From: Synechococcus sp. Cruz-7E5 | Lineage (GTDB): Bacteria; Cyanobacteriota; Cyanobacteriia; PCC-6307; Cyanobiaceae | Length of the DNA stretch: 64,000 bases | Direction: 5' to 3' | Assembly (NCBI RefSeq): GCF_024345995.1 | Contig: NZ_JAGQCE010000001.1 | Span: 479,441-543,440, forward strand | Part shown: positions 45,394 through 53,414 of the stretch, one piece after another | How positions within the stretch are numbered: position 1 is the stretch's first letter | How the letters are laid out: each line of letters starts with the position of its first letter | Position numbers and translations under genes: made by a program | The notes under the pieces: model-generated | What the model was told of the DNA's origin: nothing | The model's input: the letters and a program-made list of their open reading frames with translations, nothing else | The model's database searches: none

Positions 45394-46494
45394 TCAGGCC
45401 TTCAGCACCAGGCCCAGGCGCTCGAACAGACGATCGAAGCAGCAGTGCTCCTCCACCAGGCGGATGGCGTAACTGGCCTTGACTGTCTCGTGCAGGCGCA
45501 CATGGCCGAAGGCGCGCTCAATCACCTCCACCGTGGTCAGCGTGTCCTGCTCCACCTTGAGGATCGGCACCTCCAGCTCCTCAGCTCGACTGATCAGCTG
45601 GGGCAGAGGTTCCCCCGCCCCCGTGAGGATGAGGCATTGGGTGGAGGCCTCCAGGGCCGCCAGCTGGATGTCGGTGCGGTCAGCACCCGTGACCACCGCC
45701 ATGTTGCGGCGACGGCGGAAAAACTCCATGGCGGAGTTGACGTTCATCGCTCCGATCGAGAGAGTTTCAACCAGCAGATCGAGCCGCTCGGGGCAGCAGA
45801 GCACCCGGGCTTCCAGGCGATCGACCAGCTCCTCGACAGTGACGCTGCGCAGCAGCGGGCTGCGGGGCATGACGCCGAACACGGGCAGCCCCAGCTGCTC
45901 CAGGGCGGGCACCACCTCGGCCTGCAGGCGATCCACCGCATCGGGATCGACGGCGTTGAGCACTACCCCAGCCAGGCGCTCCTGCAGCAGGTTGCGGGCC
46001 GCCAGCAGGGGATCGACACTGCGGCTGTCCTCCCAGAGATGGACCAGCACCACGGGTGCTTCAAGCCCCTTGGCCAGCTGGGGCAGGCTGAGGCCATAGA
46101 GCAAACCCTCGCTGAGGGTACCCGTGCCCTCGAGCAGGGTGAGGCCATCGGGGTAGGCATCCAGCTGCTCCCGCAGGCGGGAGAATCCCTCTCCGGGCTC
46201 CAGGTTGCCGCGCAGCAGCCGCTCCTGGGCTGTGGCAGCCTCCAGCAGGTGCAGGGATGGCAGCAAGTGCTCGTCAGGCAGGCCGAGGATGCTGCCAACG
46301 AAGCGGACATCGTCGTCGAGGCATGCCTGGGAGGGAGGGGTCTCGCCCTGCCGGGGAGGGCGCACGCTGGTGGCCAGGGGCTTGCCGTAGCGGACGGAGA
46401 GTCCCTGTTTCGCCAGGGTCCGGGTCAGGCCGAGCACCAGGGCTGACTTGCCGCTGAAAGGATCACAGGATCCGATCAGCAAGGTGCTGCTCAT
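45394..46494 (-). CDS. BioD-like/DRTGG phosphotransacetylase-family protein
   Basis: 366 residues. A P-loop (LIGSCDPFSGKSALVLG) of dethiobiotin-synthetase type is at the N-terminus, followed by LEGTGTLSEG. The C-terminal part is a DRTGG domain (RRRRNMAVVTGADRTDIQLAALEAS, with ILTGAGEPLPQL). This is the N-terminal architecture of long phosphate acetyltransferases without the catalytic PTA_PTB domain, so transacetylase activity is not expected. It may bind a nucleotide regulator. Family function remains unclear. Confidence 0.83.
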   Translation of the reverse strand: MSSTLLIGSCDPFSGKSALVLGLTRTLAKQGLSVRYGKPLATSVRPPRQGETPPSQACLDDDVRFVGSILGLPDEHLLPSLHLLEAATAQERLLRGNLEPGEGFSRLREQLDAYPDGLTLLEGTGTLSEGLLYGLSLPQLAKGLEAPVVLVHLWEDSRSVDPLLAARNLLQERLAGVVLNAVDPDAVDRLQAEVVPALEQLGLPVFGVMPRSPLLRSVTVEELVDRLEARVLCCPERLDLLVETLSIGAMNVNSAMEFFRRRRNMAVVTGADRTDIQLAALEASTQCLILTGAGEPLPQLISRAEELEVPILKVEQDTLTTVEVIERAFGHVRLHETVKASYAIRLVEEHCCFDRLFERLGLVLKA

Positions 46495-46529
46495 GGCATG
46501 ACCTCTGGGGTTGGCGCTGGCTGGTCAAT

Positions 46530-46949
46530 CTAGGCGCCGGAGGTCTGGGGAGATTCCCCGAGCAGGAGCCAGCGCCAGAAGGCCTCCGGCAGATCGAGCT
46601 GGGGGTCACCGAATGCCTGGGGCTGCCGGTGCTCGAGCAGGTCCATCAGCCAGCGCACCAGCTGATAGGTGGGCAGATCGAAGCTGTAGCCCAGTTCGGC
46701 TGTTGCCGGGAAGCTCAGCTCACAGTGACTGGTTTCCTGGGGAGCCAGCCCCGCCCGCCAGCGCAGCAGGAACGGATGCTCCCCGTCGGGGCGCAAGCGC
46801 CGAATTCCCTCGATCTCGCCGATGGCCAGCTGGTCGAGGGCCTGGATCAGCCAGGCTTCCCGCAGCACGCCATCGCAGTAGGGGGCGTAGAGGGCCACCT
46901 GGCCGGGATCATGGCTGGGGGTGGCTCCGAAGAACGACAGAAGGCCCAA
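46530..46949 (-). CDS. Conserved hypothetical protein, start uncertain
   Basis: The C-terminal part VALYAPYCDGVLREAWLIQALDQLAI ... is coherent globular protein, but upstream of about 46950 the frame reads Pro/Ser-rich noise. A TTG at 46949 (GLLSFFGATPSHD) and a GTG at 46898 (VALYAPYC) are the plausible starts; the ATG at 47111 lies inside the divergent gene and is unlikely. The TTG form is 139 residues. It contains LIQALDQLAIGEIEGIRRL and ELGYSFDLPTYQLVRWLMDL. I do not recognise a family. Confidence 0.6.
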   Translation of the reverse strand: MGLLSFFGATPSHDPGQVALYAPYCDGVLREAWLIQALDQLAIGEIEGIRRLRPDGEHPFLLRWRAGLAPQETSHCELSFPATAELGYSFDLPTYQLVRWLMDLLEHRQPQAFGDPQLDLPEAFWRWLLLGESPQTSGA

Positions 46950-47084
46950 GGGAGGAGCGGTGGAGACGGCCGGAAAAAGAACGGGGAACCGCCGCGAGTG
47001 AGTGGACGTTGGCCAGGGAGCCGGGTTGGCCGGGGAGCCGGCCCGAGACCCGATCGCGGATGATTCCAAAGGAAAGAATGGCCC

Positions 47085-47876
47085 ATGACGGACATCGCCG
47101 TGCCAGGTCAAGCCGCTTCAGCCCCACCGCTGCCGCTCCCCTTTCGGCCGGCACTCCTGCCCCTGCGGGGCAGAACCGTGGCAGTGACCGGAGCCAGCGG
47201 GGCCCTGGGCACATCCCTGCTGCGCGCCCTGCATGGCCATGGGGCCGAGCTGATCGCCCTCACCACCGCCTCTGAGCCGGTGGCTCTGCACGACTGGGAA
47301 GGCAGGGCGATCTCCCTGCGCAACGTGGTGTGGTGCTGCGGCCAGGAGCAGCAGCTGGAGTCCACTCTGTGCGACGTCGACATCCTGGTGATCAACCACG
47401 GGGTCAATGTGTATGGCGACCGCAGCGCCGCAGCGATCGAACGCAGCCTGGAGGTGAACGCCCTCAGCGCCTGGCGCCTGCTGGAGCTGTTCCTGGGCCT
47501 GGAGGAACGGCCTGCTGGAACCCCCTGCCGGGAAGTGTGGGTGAACACCTCGGAGGCGGAACTGCTGCCGGCCCTCAGCCCGCTCTATGAGATCAGCAAG
47601 CGGCTGCTGGGCCAGTTGCTCAGCCTGCGGGCCCTCGACCAGCGAGGCGAGAATTCCTGCAGGATCCGGCGGCTGGTGCTCGGACCGTTCCGCTCTTCCC
47701 TCAATCCTTACGGCGTGATGGGCGCCGACTTTGTGGCGGGCCAGGTGATCGCCCAGGCACGCAGGGGCTTCGGCCTGATCATCGTGACCCCAAATCCGAT
47801 CACGGTGGTGCTCGTGCCCCTGCAGATGGGGCTTAGGCACGTCTACGGCCGACTGTTCAGCCGGGCTGCTGCCTGA
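47085..47876 (+). CDS. Short-chain dehydrogenase/reductase
   Basis: NAD(P)-binding oxidoreductase, 263 residues. The cofactor motif is TVAVTGASGALGTSLLRAL and the catalytic pair is YEISK (SPLYEISKRLLG), with the expected upstream Ser in VNTSEAELL. The Asn of NHGVNVYGD completes the set. The first 25 residues are an unordered Pro/Ala stretch. Its C-terminus (IVTPNPITVVLVPLQMGL) resembles that of fused sterol-desaturase/SDR proteins, but no desaturase domain is here. Substrate unknown. Confidence 0.86.
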   Translation: MTDIAVPGQAASAPPLPLPFRPALLPLRGRTVAVTGASGALGTSLLRALHGHGAELIALTTASEPVALHDWEGRAISLRNVVWCCGQEQQLESTLCDVDILVINHGVNVYGDRSAAAIERSLEVNALSAWRLLELFLGLEERPAGTPCREVWVNTSEAELLPALSPLYEISKRLLGQLLSLRALDQRGENSCRIRRLVLGPFRSSLNPYGVMGADFVAGQVIAQARRGFGLIIVTPNPITVVLVPLQMGLRHVYGRLFSRAAA

Positions 47877-47918
47877 GTGGCCGCGCTGCCGGCTGAGGGC
47901 CGCGATGCTGGCCTTGGC

Positions 47919-48785
47919 TCAGAAGTCGCGGTCGGTGAGGATCTCGCAACCATCGGAGCCGACCACGATCGTGTGCTCCCACTGGGCTGAGAGCGATCCG
48001 TCGACCGTCACGACCGTCCAGCGATCGCGCAGGGTGCGGCACTCCTTGCTGCCGGCATTGAGGATCGGCTCCACCGCCAGGGTCATGCCGGCGCGGAGCT
48101 TGAGGTTGGGCAGGTCGTTGGTGCGGAAGTTGAACACCGACGGCTCCTCGTGCAGATTGCGGCCCACGCCATGGCCGGTGTAGTCCTCGACCACGCTGTA
48201 GCCATGGGCCTCGACGTGGTCCTGCACGGCGCCGGCGATGTCGAGCAGGGTGTTGCCGGCCTTGATCTGGGCGAGACCACTCATCAACGCTTCCTGGGCC
48301 ACGCGGCTGAGGCGGTTGGCGTCCTCGGAGCATTCGCCCACGCAGATGCTGACGCAACTGTCGCCGTGGTAGCCCTCGAAGTAGGCGCCCGTGTCGATCT
48401 TGACCAGGTCTCCGGCCTTGATCACCTGTTTGGCGCTGGGGATGCCATGGACCACCTGGTTATTGATGCTGGCGCAGATGCTGGCCGGAAAGCCGTGGTA
48501 GCCCTTGAAGCTGGGGGTGGCCCCCATGGCGCGGATGCGTTCTTCGGCGTGGCGGTCGAGATCGGCGGTGGTCATCCCCGGAGCGGCCATCTCCATGATT
48601 TCGCGCAGCACCGTGGCGACGATCCGGCTGGCCTGGCGCATCACCTGGATCTCACGGGCCGATTTGATCTCGACGCCCCGCCGTCCCTTCTGGATGCGCG
48701 GGCCGGTGCTGGTGGTGGCGCTGGCGGCCTTGGTGGTGGAGGCCTTGGTTGAGGGGCCCGCCAGCAGGTCAGCAAAAATATTCAT
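47919..48785 (-). CDS. map: Type I methionine aminopeptidase
   Basis: Removes the initiator Met. Metal-ligand segments are [34 protein letters not shown] and the C-terminal Glu-containing [14 protein letters not shown]. The ~40-residue N-terminal tail ([15 protein letters not shown]) is low complexity and precedes [13 protein letters not shown] where the catalytic domain begins. The product is 288 residues, slightly longer than the ~260-residue core. Start ATG 48785; it converges with the SDR gene across 42 bases and is divergent from the PepSY-like gene. Confidence 0.95.
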   Translation of the reverse strand: MNIFADLLAGPSTKASTTKAASATTSTGPRIQKGRRGVEIKSAREIQVMRQASRIVATVLREIMEMAAPGMTTADLDRHAEERIRAMGATPSFKGYHGFPASICASINNQVVHGIPSAKQVIKAGDLVKIDTGAYFEGYHGDSCVSICVGECSEDANRLSRVAQEALMSGLAQIKAGNTLLDIAGAVQDHVEAHGYSVVEDYTGHGVGRNLHEEPSVFNFRTNDLPNLKLRAGMTLAVEPILNAGSKECRTLRDRWTVVTVDGSLSAQWEHTIVVGSDGCEILTDRDF

Positions 48786-48834
48786 CGACGGGGCCCGGGC
48801 AATCCAGGATTCAAGCTATCAACTTTCCTCATCG

Positions 48835-49170
48835 ATGCTGTCGACCATGCAGGTCCTGGCCCGACTGCGCCGCTGGCACGCCCTGATCGGGCCGGTTGTG
48901 GTCCTGCCACTGCTGATCACGGTCAGCAGCGGCATGGGCTACCGGCTGCTGCGCGACTGGGGCGGCCTCAGCCGCGACCAGGTGCATGGGCTGATGGTGC
49001 TGCACGAAGGTGAATGGCTCGGCCCGGTCGGTGAAACCTTTTACGTCGCTCTCAACGGCCTGGGGCTGCTCTGGATGCTGTTCACCGGCACGGGCCTGGC
49101 GCTGCAGGGGTGGAGTCGGCGGCGGGGGCGGCCGGAGCGGAAGGAGAGCGCTGGGGAGGGGGGAACATGA
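48835..49170 (+). CDS. PepSY-associated-type small membrane protein
   Basis: 111 residues with two membrane helices (LIGPVVVLPLLITVSSGMGYR and ALNGLGLLWMLFTGTGLALQ) around a short lumenal loop (SRDQVHGLMVLHEGEWLGPVG). The N-terminal RRWHALIGPVVVLPLL and the C-terminal WMLFTGTGLALQG are the PepSY-TM helix signatures. ATG 48835 is used; ATG 48847 also possible. The two His residues beside the helices could be heme or metal ligands. Ends in a basic Arg-rich tail ahead of rplS. Confidence 0.72.
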   Translation: MLSTMQVLARLRRWHALIGPVVVLPLLITVSSGMGYRLLRDWGGLSRDQVHGLMVLHEGEWLGPVGETFYVALNGLGLLWMLFTGTGLALQGWSRRRGRPERKESAGEGGT

Positions 49171-49212
49171 GCCGTTACAGTGGTTGTTTGGCTGGGCGAT
49201 CGCATTTCTGGG

Positions 49213-49728
49213 ATGGCCGCGGACAAGAACGACAGCGCCGAACTGATGGCGGAACTGAAGGACGACATCGACATGGATCAGACGAGCGTGGATGAGACCG
49301 GCACAGCCGAGACCGCGGCCCCAACGGCCGTGGCCGAGAAGCCCGCCGTGACACCGGCTCGCACCGGCAAGCTCAGCGCCCAGGACCTGATCAAGGCCTT
49401 CGAAGCCGAGCAGCTCAAGAGCGATCTGCCCGAGATCTACGTGGGCGACACCGTGCGCGTGGGCGTGCGCATCAGCGAGGGCAACAAGGAACGCATCCAG
49501 CCCTACGAAGGTGTGGTCATCGCGAAGCGCCACGGCGGGCTGAACGAAACGATCACCGTGCGTCGGATCTTCCAGGGCGTTGGGGTTGAGCGGGTCTTCC
49601 TGCTGCACAGCCCTCAGGTCGCCAACGTCAAGGTGGAGCGTCGCGGTAAAGTGAGGCGTGCAAAGCTCTTCTACCTGCGCGATCGTGTGGGGAAAGCAAC
49701 CCGCGTGAAGCAACGCTTCGATCGCTGA
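49213..49728 (+). CDS. rplS: 50S ribosomal protein L19 with an extended acidic N-terminus
   Basis: The conserved L19 core runs from [20 protein letters not shown] to the C-terminus [14 protein letters not shown], with [18 protein letters not shown] and [17 protein letters not shown] between. From ATG 49213 the protein is 171 residues, versus about 115 for the usual bacterial L19. The extra ~50 N-terminal residues are acidic and Ala/Thr-rich ([18 protein letters not shown]). Internal ATGs in that tail could also serve. A HIP1-type palindrome (GCGATCGC) sits at 49196-49203. Confidence 0.95.
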   Translation: MAADKNDSAELMAELKDDIDMDQTSVDETGTAETAAPTAVAEKPAVTPARTGKLSAQDLIKAFEAEQLKSDLPEIYVGDTVRVGVRISEGNKERIQPYEGVVIAKRHGGLNETITVRRIFQGVGVERVFLLHSPQVANVKVERRGKVRRAKLFYLRDRVGKATRVKQRFDR

Positions 49729-49792
49729 AGCTTCATCGCTCAATTGCCCATGCCGGTGCCGCCTCGCGTCCCGGTCGAAGGGGCATCGTCAT

Positions 49793-49865
49793 GCGCCGTT
49801 AGTTCAGTTGGTAGAACGCAGGTCTCCAAAACCTGATGTCGGGGGTTCAAGTCCTCCACGGCGCG
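49793..49865 (+). tRNA. tRNA-Trp (anticodon CCA)
   Basis: Acceptor arm GCGCCGT at 49793-49799 pairs fully with ACGGCGC at 49858-49864, discriminator G at 49865. The anticodon stem CAGGT/ACCTG encloses loop CTCCAAA, with CCA at 49826-49828. Length is 73 nucleotides; the CCA tail is not encoded. It lies 64 bases after rplS. Confidence 0.95.
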
Positions 49866-49901
49866 CTCGATGCCCTTTCCTGCTCTTTCGTGGTTCCGGA
49901 C

Positions 49902-50090
49902 ATGGAGTTGGATTTACAACCCGGTGATGTGGTCAAGGTGCTCGAATCCGCTGCCCTTGGCTGGGTGCGGGCGCGGGTCATCCGGGTCAAGTCCGGCGGT
50001 CGCGTGGTCGTTCAGAGCGACCAGGGCCGTGAATTCACAGCAAGAGGCAACCAGGTTCGTCTGATCGAACCCGCCGGTTTCCGACCGTGA
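49902..50090 (+). CDS. Small KOW-like protein of unknown function (62 aa)
   Basis: From ATG 49902 the protein is MELDLQPGDVVKVLESA with beta-rich GWVRARVIRVKSGGRVVV and a C-terminal EFTARGNQVRLIEPAGF. The pattern of G-D-V-V-x-V followed by strand pairs resembles a KOW or SH3-like barrel. It is positioned 36 bases after tRNA-Trp and before two hairpins and tRNA-Asp. I do not know a function; nucleic-acid binding is a guess from the fold. Confidence 0.65.
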   Translation: MELDLQPGDVVKVLESAALGWVRARVIRVKSGGRVVVQSDQGREFTARGNQVRLIEPAGFRP

Positions 50091-50091
50091 T

Positions 50092-50136
50092 CACTGCCGC
50101 TGTCTCCGCCAGTTGACGGCGGGGCCAGCGGCAGTG
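50092..50136 (+). terminator. Long two-part hairpin after the 62-aa gene
   Basis: ACTGCCGCTG at 50093-50102 pairs perfectly with CAGCGGCAGT at 50126-50135, extended by C50092-G50136. Inside, CCGCC (50106-50110) pairs with GGCGG (50118-50122) around a 7-base loop, across a 3x3 internal loop. No T run follows, but the stem is strong enough to terminate or protect the transcript. Confidence 0.6.
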
Positions 50137-50181
50137 GATACTTCCCTTGTCGCCACCACGACACCAGAAGCCAGGTCCGGC

Positions 50182-50198
50182 AAGGGTTTTCAACCCTT
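50182..50198 (+). promoter_or_regulatory. Small hairpin just upstream of tRNA-Asp
   Basis: AAGGGTT at 50182-50188 pairs with AACCCTT at 50192-50198 with loop TTC, 14 bases before the tRNA. It could be a transcript end or a processing signal for the tRNA 5' side. Function is inferred. Confidence 0.4.
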
Positions 50199-50212
50199 CT
50201 CGCCTCTCATTT

Positions 50213-50286
50213 GGGACTGTAGTTCAACCGGTTAGAGCACCGCCCTGTCACGGCGGAAGTTGCGGGTTCGAATCCCGTCAGTCCCG
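50213..50286 (+). tRNA. tRNA-Asp (anticodon GTC)
   Basis: Acceptor GGGACTG at 50213-50219 pairs with CAGTCCC at 50279-50285, discriminator G at 50286. Anticodon stem CCGCC/GGCGG encloses CTGTCAC, anticodon GTC at 50247-50249. Length is 74 nucleotides. The gltX start codon follows 25 bases downstream, so tRNA and synthetase gene may share a transcript. Confidence 0.95.
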
Positions 50287-50311
50287 TTTCAATCTTTATG
50301 AGCTTCTGCCA

Positions 50312-51772
50312 GTGACCGTTCGGGTTCGTCTGGCTCCCAGCCCCACGGGAACCCTGCACATCGGCACCGCCCGCACTGCGGTGTTCAACTGGCTGTTCGC
50401 CCGCCATCACGGCGGGGAGTTTTTACTGAGAATCGAGGACACCGACCGGGAGCGCTCCAGGCCGGAGTTCACGGCCGACATCCTCGATGGCCTGGCCTGG
50501 CTCGGCCTGGGCTGGGACGCGGAGCCCGTGATCCAGAGCGAGCGGATCGAAGCCCACCGCGCCGCCATCAACCAGCTGCTGGAGGCGGGTCTGGCCTACC
50601 GCTGTTACGCATCGGAAGCCGAACTGGAGCAGATGCGCGAGCGGCAGAAGGCAAGCGGCTCCGCTCCCCGCTACGACAACCGGCACCGCAATCTGACGCC
50701 TGAGCAGGAGCAGGCCTTCCGCTCCGAAGGTCGTGAAGCGGTGGTGCGCTTCCGCATCGACGACGGGGCCACGATCTGCTGGAACGATCTGGTGCGCGGG
50801 GAGATGCGCTGGAGCGGCAGCGATCTGGGCGGCGACATGGTGATTGCCCGGCGGGCGCCGGCCGATCAGGTCGGTGACCCGCTCTACAACCTGGTGGTGG
50901 TGGTCGACGATGCCGCCATGGCCATCAGCCATGTGATTCGCGGCGAGGACCACATCGCCAACACCGCCAAGCAGCTGCTGCTCTACGAGGCCCTCGGCCT
51001 GCCCCTGCCCGTCTTCGCGCACACACCCCTGATCCTCAACCAGGAGGGCCGCAAGCTCTCCAAGCGTGATGGGGTCACCTCGGTGGGTGAGTTCCGGGCC
51101 ATGGGCTACACAGCCGAGGCACTGGTGAACTACATGACCCTGCTGGGCTGGTCACCGCCGGAAGGCATGGGCGAGCGCTTCACGCTCAAGGAGGCCGCTG
51201 AAGTGTTCAGCTTCGATCGGGTCAACCGGGCCGGTGCCCGCTTCGACTGGGACAAGCTCAACTGGCTCAATGCCCAGGTGCTGCATGACCTGAGCGCCGC
51301 CGAGCTGCGCCAGGCACTGGTTCCCCTCTGGCGCGCCGAGGGCTGGCAGGCCCCGGGCAGCGATGAGTCAGGCGCTGGCAGCCGCGAGGCCTGGGAACTG
51401 GAGCTGGCCGAACTGCTCGGCCCCTCCCTGACCACCCTGCGTGATGGCATGGAGCAGGCCCGCCCCTTCTTCGAGCGCCCCGAGCTCGACGCTGGCGCCA
51501 GCCAGCAACTGGACGCCGATGGGGCCACCGCTGCCCTGACGGCCCTGCTCGGGCAGCTCGACGAGAACGGCAGCCTCAGCGCTGAGCAAGCCCAGGAACT
51601 GCTCGCCGGCGCAGCCGCGGCGGCGGCAGTGAAGAAGGGTGTGCTGATGAAAAGCCTGAGGGCCGCCCTGCTGGGCAGCCTGAAGGGACCGGATCTGATC
51701 ACCACCTGGCGCCTGCTGCACGCCAGCGGCGAAGACCGGGCGCGGCTGATGCTGGCCGTTGCTCAGGGCTGA
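50312..51772 (+). CDS. gltX: Glutamyl-tRNA synthetase
   Basis: Class I synthetase charging tRNA-Glu, the substrate of HemA for tetrapyrrole synthesis; in cyanobacteria it probably also misacylates tRNA-Gln. GTG 50312 starts [18 protein letters not shown], containing the HIGH motif, and KLSKRDG is the KMSKS equivalent. The 486 residues are the normal length. The open frame upstream of 50312 passes through tRNA-Asp and is rejected. The C-terminal anticodon-binding domain ([19 protein letters not shown]) is intact. It converges with the antiporter gene with 10 bases of overlap. Confidence 0.95.
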   Translation: MTVRVRLAPSPTGTLHIGTARTAVFNWLFARHHGGEFLLRIEDTDRERSRPEFTADILDGLAWLGLGWDAEPVIQSERIEAHRAAINQLLEAGLAYRCYASEAELEQMRERQKASGSAPRYDNRHRNLTPEQEQAFRSEGREAVVRFRIDDGATICWNDLVRGEMRWSGSDLGGDMVIARRAPADQVGDPLYNLVVVVDDAAMAISHVIRGEDHIANTAKQLLLYEALGLPLPVFAHTPLILNQEGRKLSKRDGVTSVGEFRAMGYTAEALVNYMTLLGWSPPEGMGERFTLKEAAEVFSFDRVNRAGARFDWDKLNWLNAQVLHDLSAAELRQALVPLWRAEGWQAPGSDESGAGSREAWELELAELLGPSLTTLRDGMEQARPFFERPELDAGASQQLDADGATAALTALLGQLDENGSLSAEQAQELLAGAAAAAAVKKGVLMKSLRAALLGSLKGPDLITTWRLLHASGEDRARLMLAVAQG

Positions 51773-53037
51773 ACCTCCTCCAGGGGCATGAGCGCGCCGG
51801 GCTCGCTCGACTCGTCTGACTCGCCGCCCTCGCTGGTCTCGCTGAGGCGCAGGCCCAGCAGGCCCGCCAGGGGAGCCGCGGTGAAACCCTGCAGACCCAC
51901 GGTCATCAGGATCGTGAGGAACACCAGCCCCTGCAGAGCTCCAGCACCCTCCACGCCGGCTTCATAGAGGCGCAGGGCGAACAGGCTGGCCACAGCGGCG
52001 GTGACGATCCCGCGTGGGGCCAGCCAGCTCAGCAGCACCTTCTGGCCGCCGCTGAGGGGCAGGCCGAAGGTGGCCAGCTGCATGGCCACGGGCCGCACCA
52101 CCACCATCAGCGTCAGCACACAGGCCACCCCTCCCCAGCCCAGCGGGCTGAGGTCAGCCCAGGCCACATCGGCGGCCAATAGGGGAAACAGGATGCTGAT
52201 CGCCAACTGGGCCAGCTGGCTGATCAGGTCGTCGAGCATGGCGGCTTCGGTGTCAGCGAAGCGGCCCACCAGCACCCCGGCGATCACGGCAGCTGGCAAG
52301 CCCGATTCAGGCATCAGCACCTCACAGCCCGTGAACATCAGAAACATCACCCCCAGGGTGAGCTGCAAGCGCAGACCGCTCTCCGGGTCGACCGGCAGGC
52401 GCCGGAGCAGCACCGCCAGCAGCAGACCGCTGACGGCACCGACGCCCACACCGAAACCCAGCCGTTGCAGCAATTCCAGGGCGAGATCCTGCCAGTCGTA
52501 GCGGTCGCTGATCACCAGTTCCAGCAGCAGCAGGGCCAGCACGGCACCGATCGGCTCCAGCACCAGTCCTTCCCCTTCCAGCACATCGCCCAGGGGGGGA
52601 GCCAGGCGCATCTGCTGCAGCAGAGGGGTGACCACAGTGGGGCCGGTGCCCAGCACGATGGCGCTGTAGACCGCAGCCAGCGGCCAGCTCAGACCCGCCA
52701 GCAAATGGGCCGCCAGCAGGCCGGCGGGGAGGGCCAGCAGCATTCGCACGATCACGATTCGCAGCACCGCCAGCCGGGCGGTCCTGCCACGAAGACTCAG
52801 CTTGAGCCCCCCGTCGAACAGCACCAGGCTCACCAGCAGCCCCACGATGGTTTCGAGGCCACTGCCCAGGGCCAGGGGATCCACCAGCCCCAGGCCCGAG
52901 CGGCCGATCAACAGGCCGGAGGCCAGCAGCAGCACCACTGACGGCAAGCCCGTGAGCAAAGAGGTCAGCTGGGCCAGCGCCCCGGAGAACACGGTGATCC
53001 CCCAGAGCAACTGGAGCCTCTCGGGGGCATCAGTCAT
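51763..53037 (-). CDS. Cation:proton antiporter, CPA1/NhaP type
   Basis: Integral membrane Na+/H+ (or K+/H+) exchanger, 424 residues with about 12 helices. Family segments include [55 protein letters not shown] and [11 protein letters not shown]. The GTGPTVVTP segment is the substrate-site motif of NhaP, where the usual TDPV/TSPV is changed to TGPT-VVTP. No C-terminal regulatory TrkA domain is present; the tail is acidic and short. ATG 53037. The 80-residue gene upstream is 23 bases away. Confidence 0.9.
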   Translation of the reverse strand: MTDAPERLQLLWGITVFSGALAQLTSLLTGLPSVVLLLASGLLIGRSGLGLVDPLALGSGLETIVGLLVSLVLFDGGLKLSLRGRTARLAVLRIVIVRMLLALPAGLLAAHLLAGLSWPLAAVYSAIVLGTGPTVVTPLLQQMRLAPPLGDVLEGEGLVLEPIGAVLALLLLELVISDRYDWQDLALELLQRLGFGVGVGAVSGLLLAVLLRRLPVDPESGLRLQLTLGVMFLMFTGCEVLMPESGLPAAVIAGVLVGRFADTEAAMLDDLISQLAQLAISILFPLLAADVAWADLSPLGWGGVACVLTLMVVVRPVAMQLATFGLPLSGGQKVLLSWLAPRGIVTAAVASLFALRLYEAGVEGAGALQGLVFLTILMTVGLQGFTAAPLAGLLGLRLSETSEGGESDESSEPGALMPLEEVQP

Positions 53038-53060
53038 GGCTCGATTCAACCACCGCCCAC

Positions 53061-53303
53061 TCAGTCGTCGAGGGCAGTGAACTTGGGCTCCACACGGATC
53101 CCGATCACGCTGCTGGGGCGCACCACCAGGTATTCCCCGTCGAGATCGCTGATCGGCACATTCACGAAGGTCTCGGACGCTCCGGCGTTGAGCACATCCC
53201 GGTACCACTGCTGGAAGGCTTCGAGCGTGGCGAAATGCACCACCTCACTGTGGCCTCCGGCCAGGAGCAGGTGGACGGCATAACGGCGGGGTTGACGGGC
53301 CAT
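53061..53303 (-). CDS. Small conserved hypothetical protein (80 aa)
   Basis: MARQPRRYAVHLLLAGGHSEVVHF, with FATLEAFQQWYRDVLNAGAS, NVPISDLDGEYLVVRPSSV and an acidic C-terminus. It looks like a compact alpha/beta protein that is cytoplasmic. I recall similar small proteins near polA in picocyanobacteria but know no function. It precedes the antiporter gene on the same strand and is divergent from polA. Confidence 0.7.
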   Translation of the reverse strand: MARQPRRYAVHLLLAGGHSEVVHFATLEAFQQWYRDVLNAGASETFVNVPISDLDGEYLVVRPSSVIGIRVEPKFTALDD

Positions 53304-53414
53304 GGCGCTGCTGACCGGCGCTTCTCACAATGCCTGAAAGCGACCGGTCCCCATCGGCGGGACGCTTCGATGGCAGGCTGTGGCCACCACGCCAGCATGG
53401 ACACCGAGGAGCGC

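Noticed and set aside
50147..50311. N-terminal extension of gltX
   Set aside because: Would translate through tRNA-Asp; the synthetase fold begins at GTG 50312.
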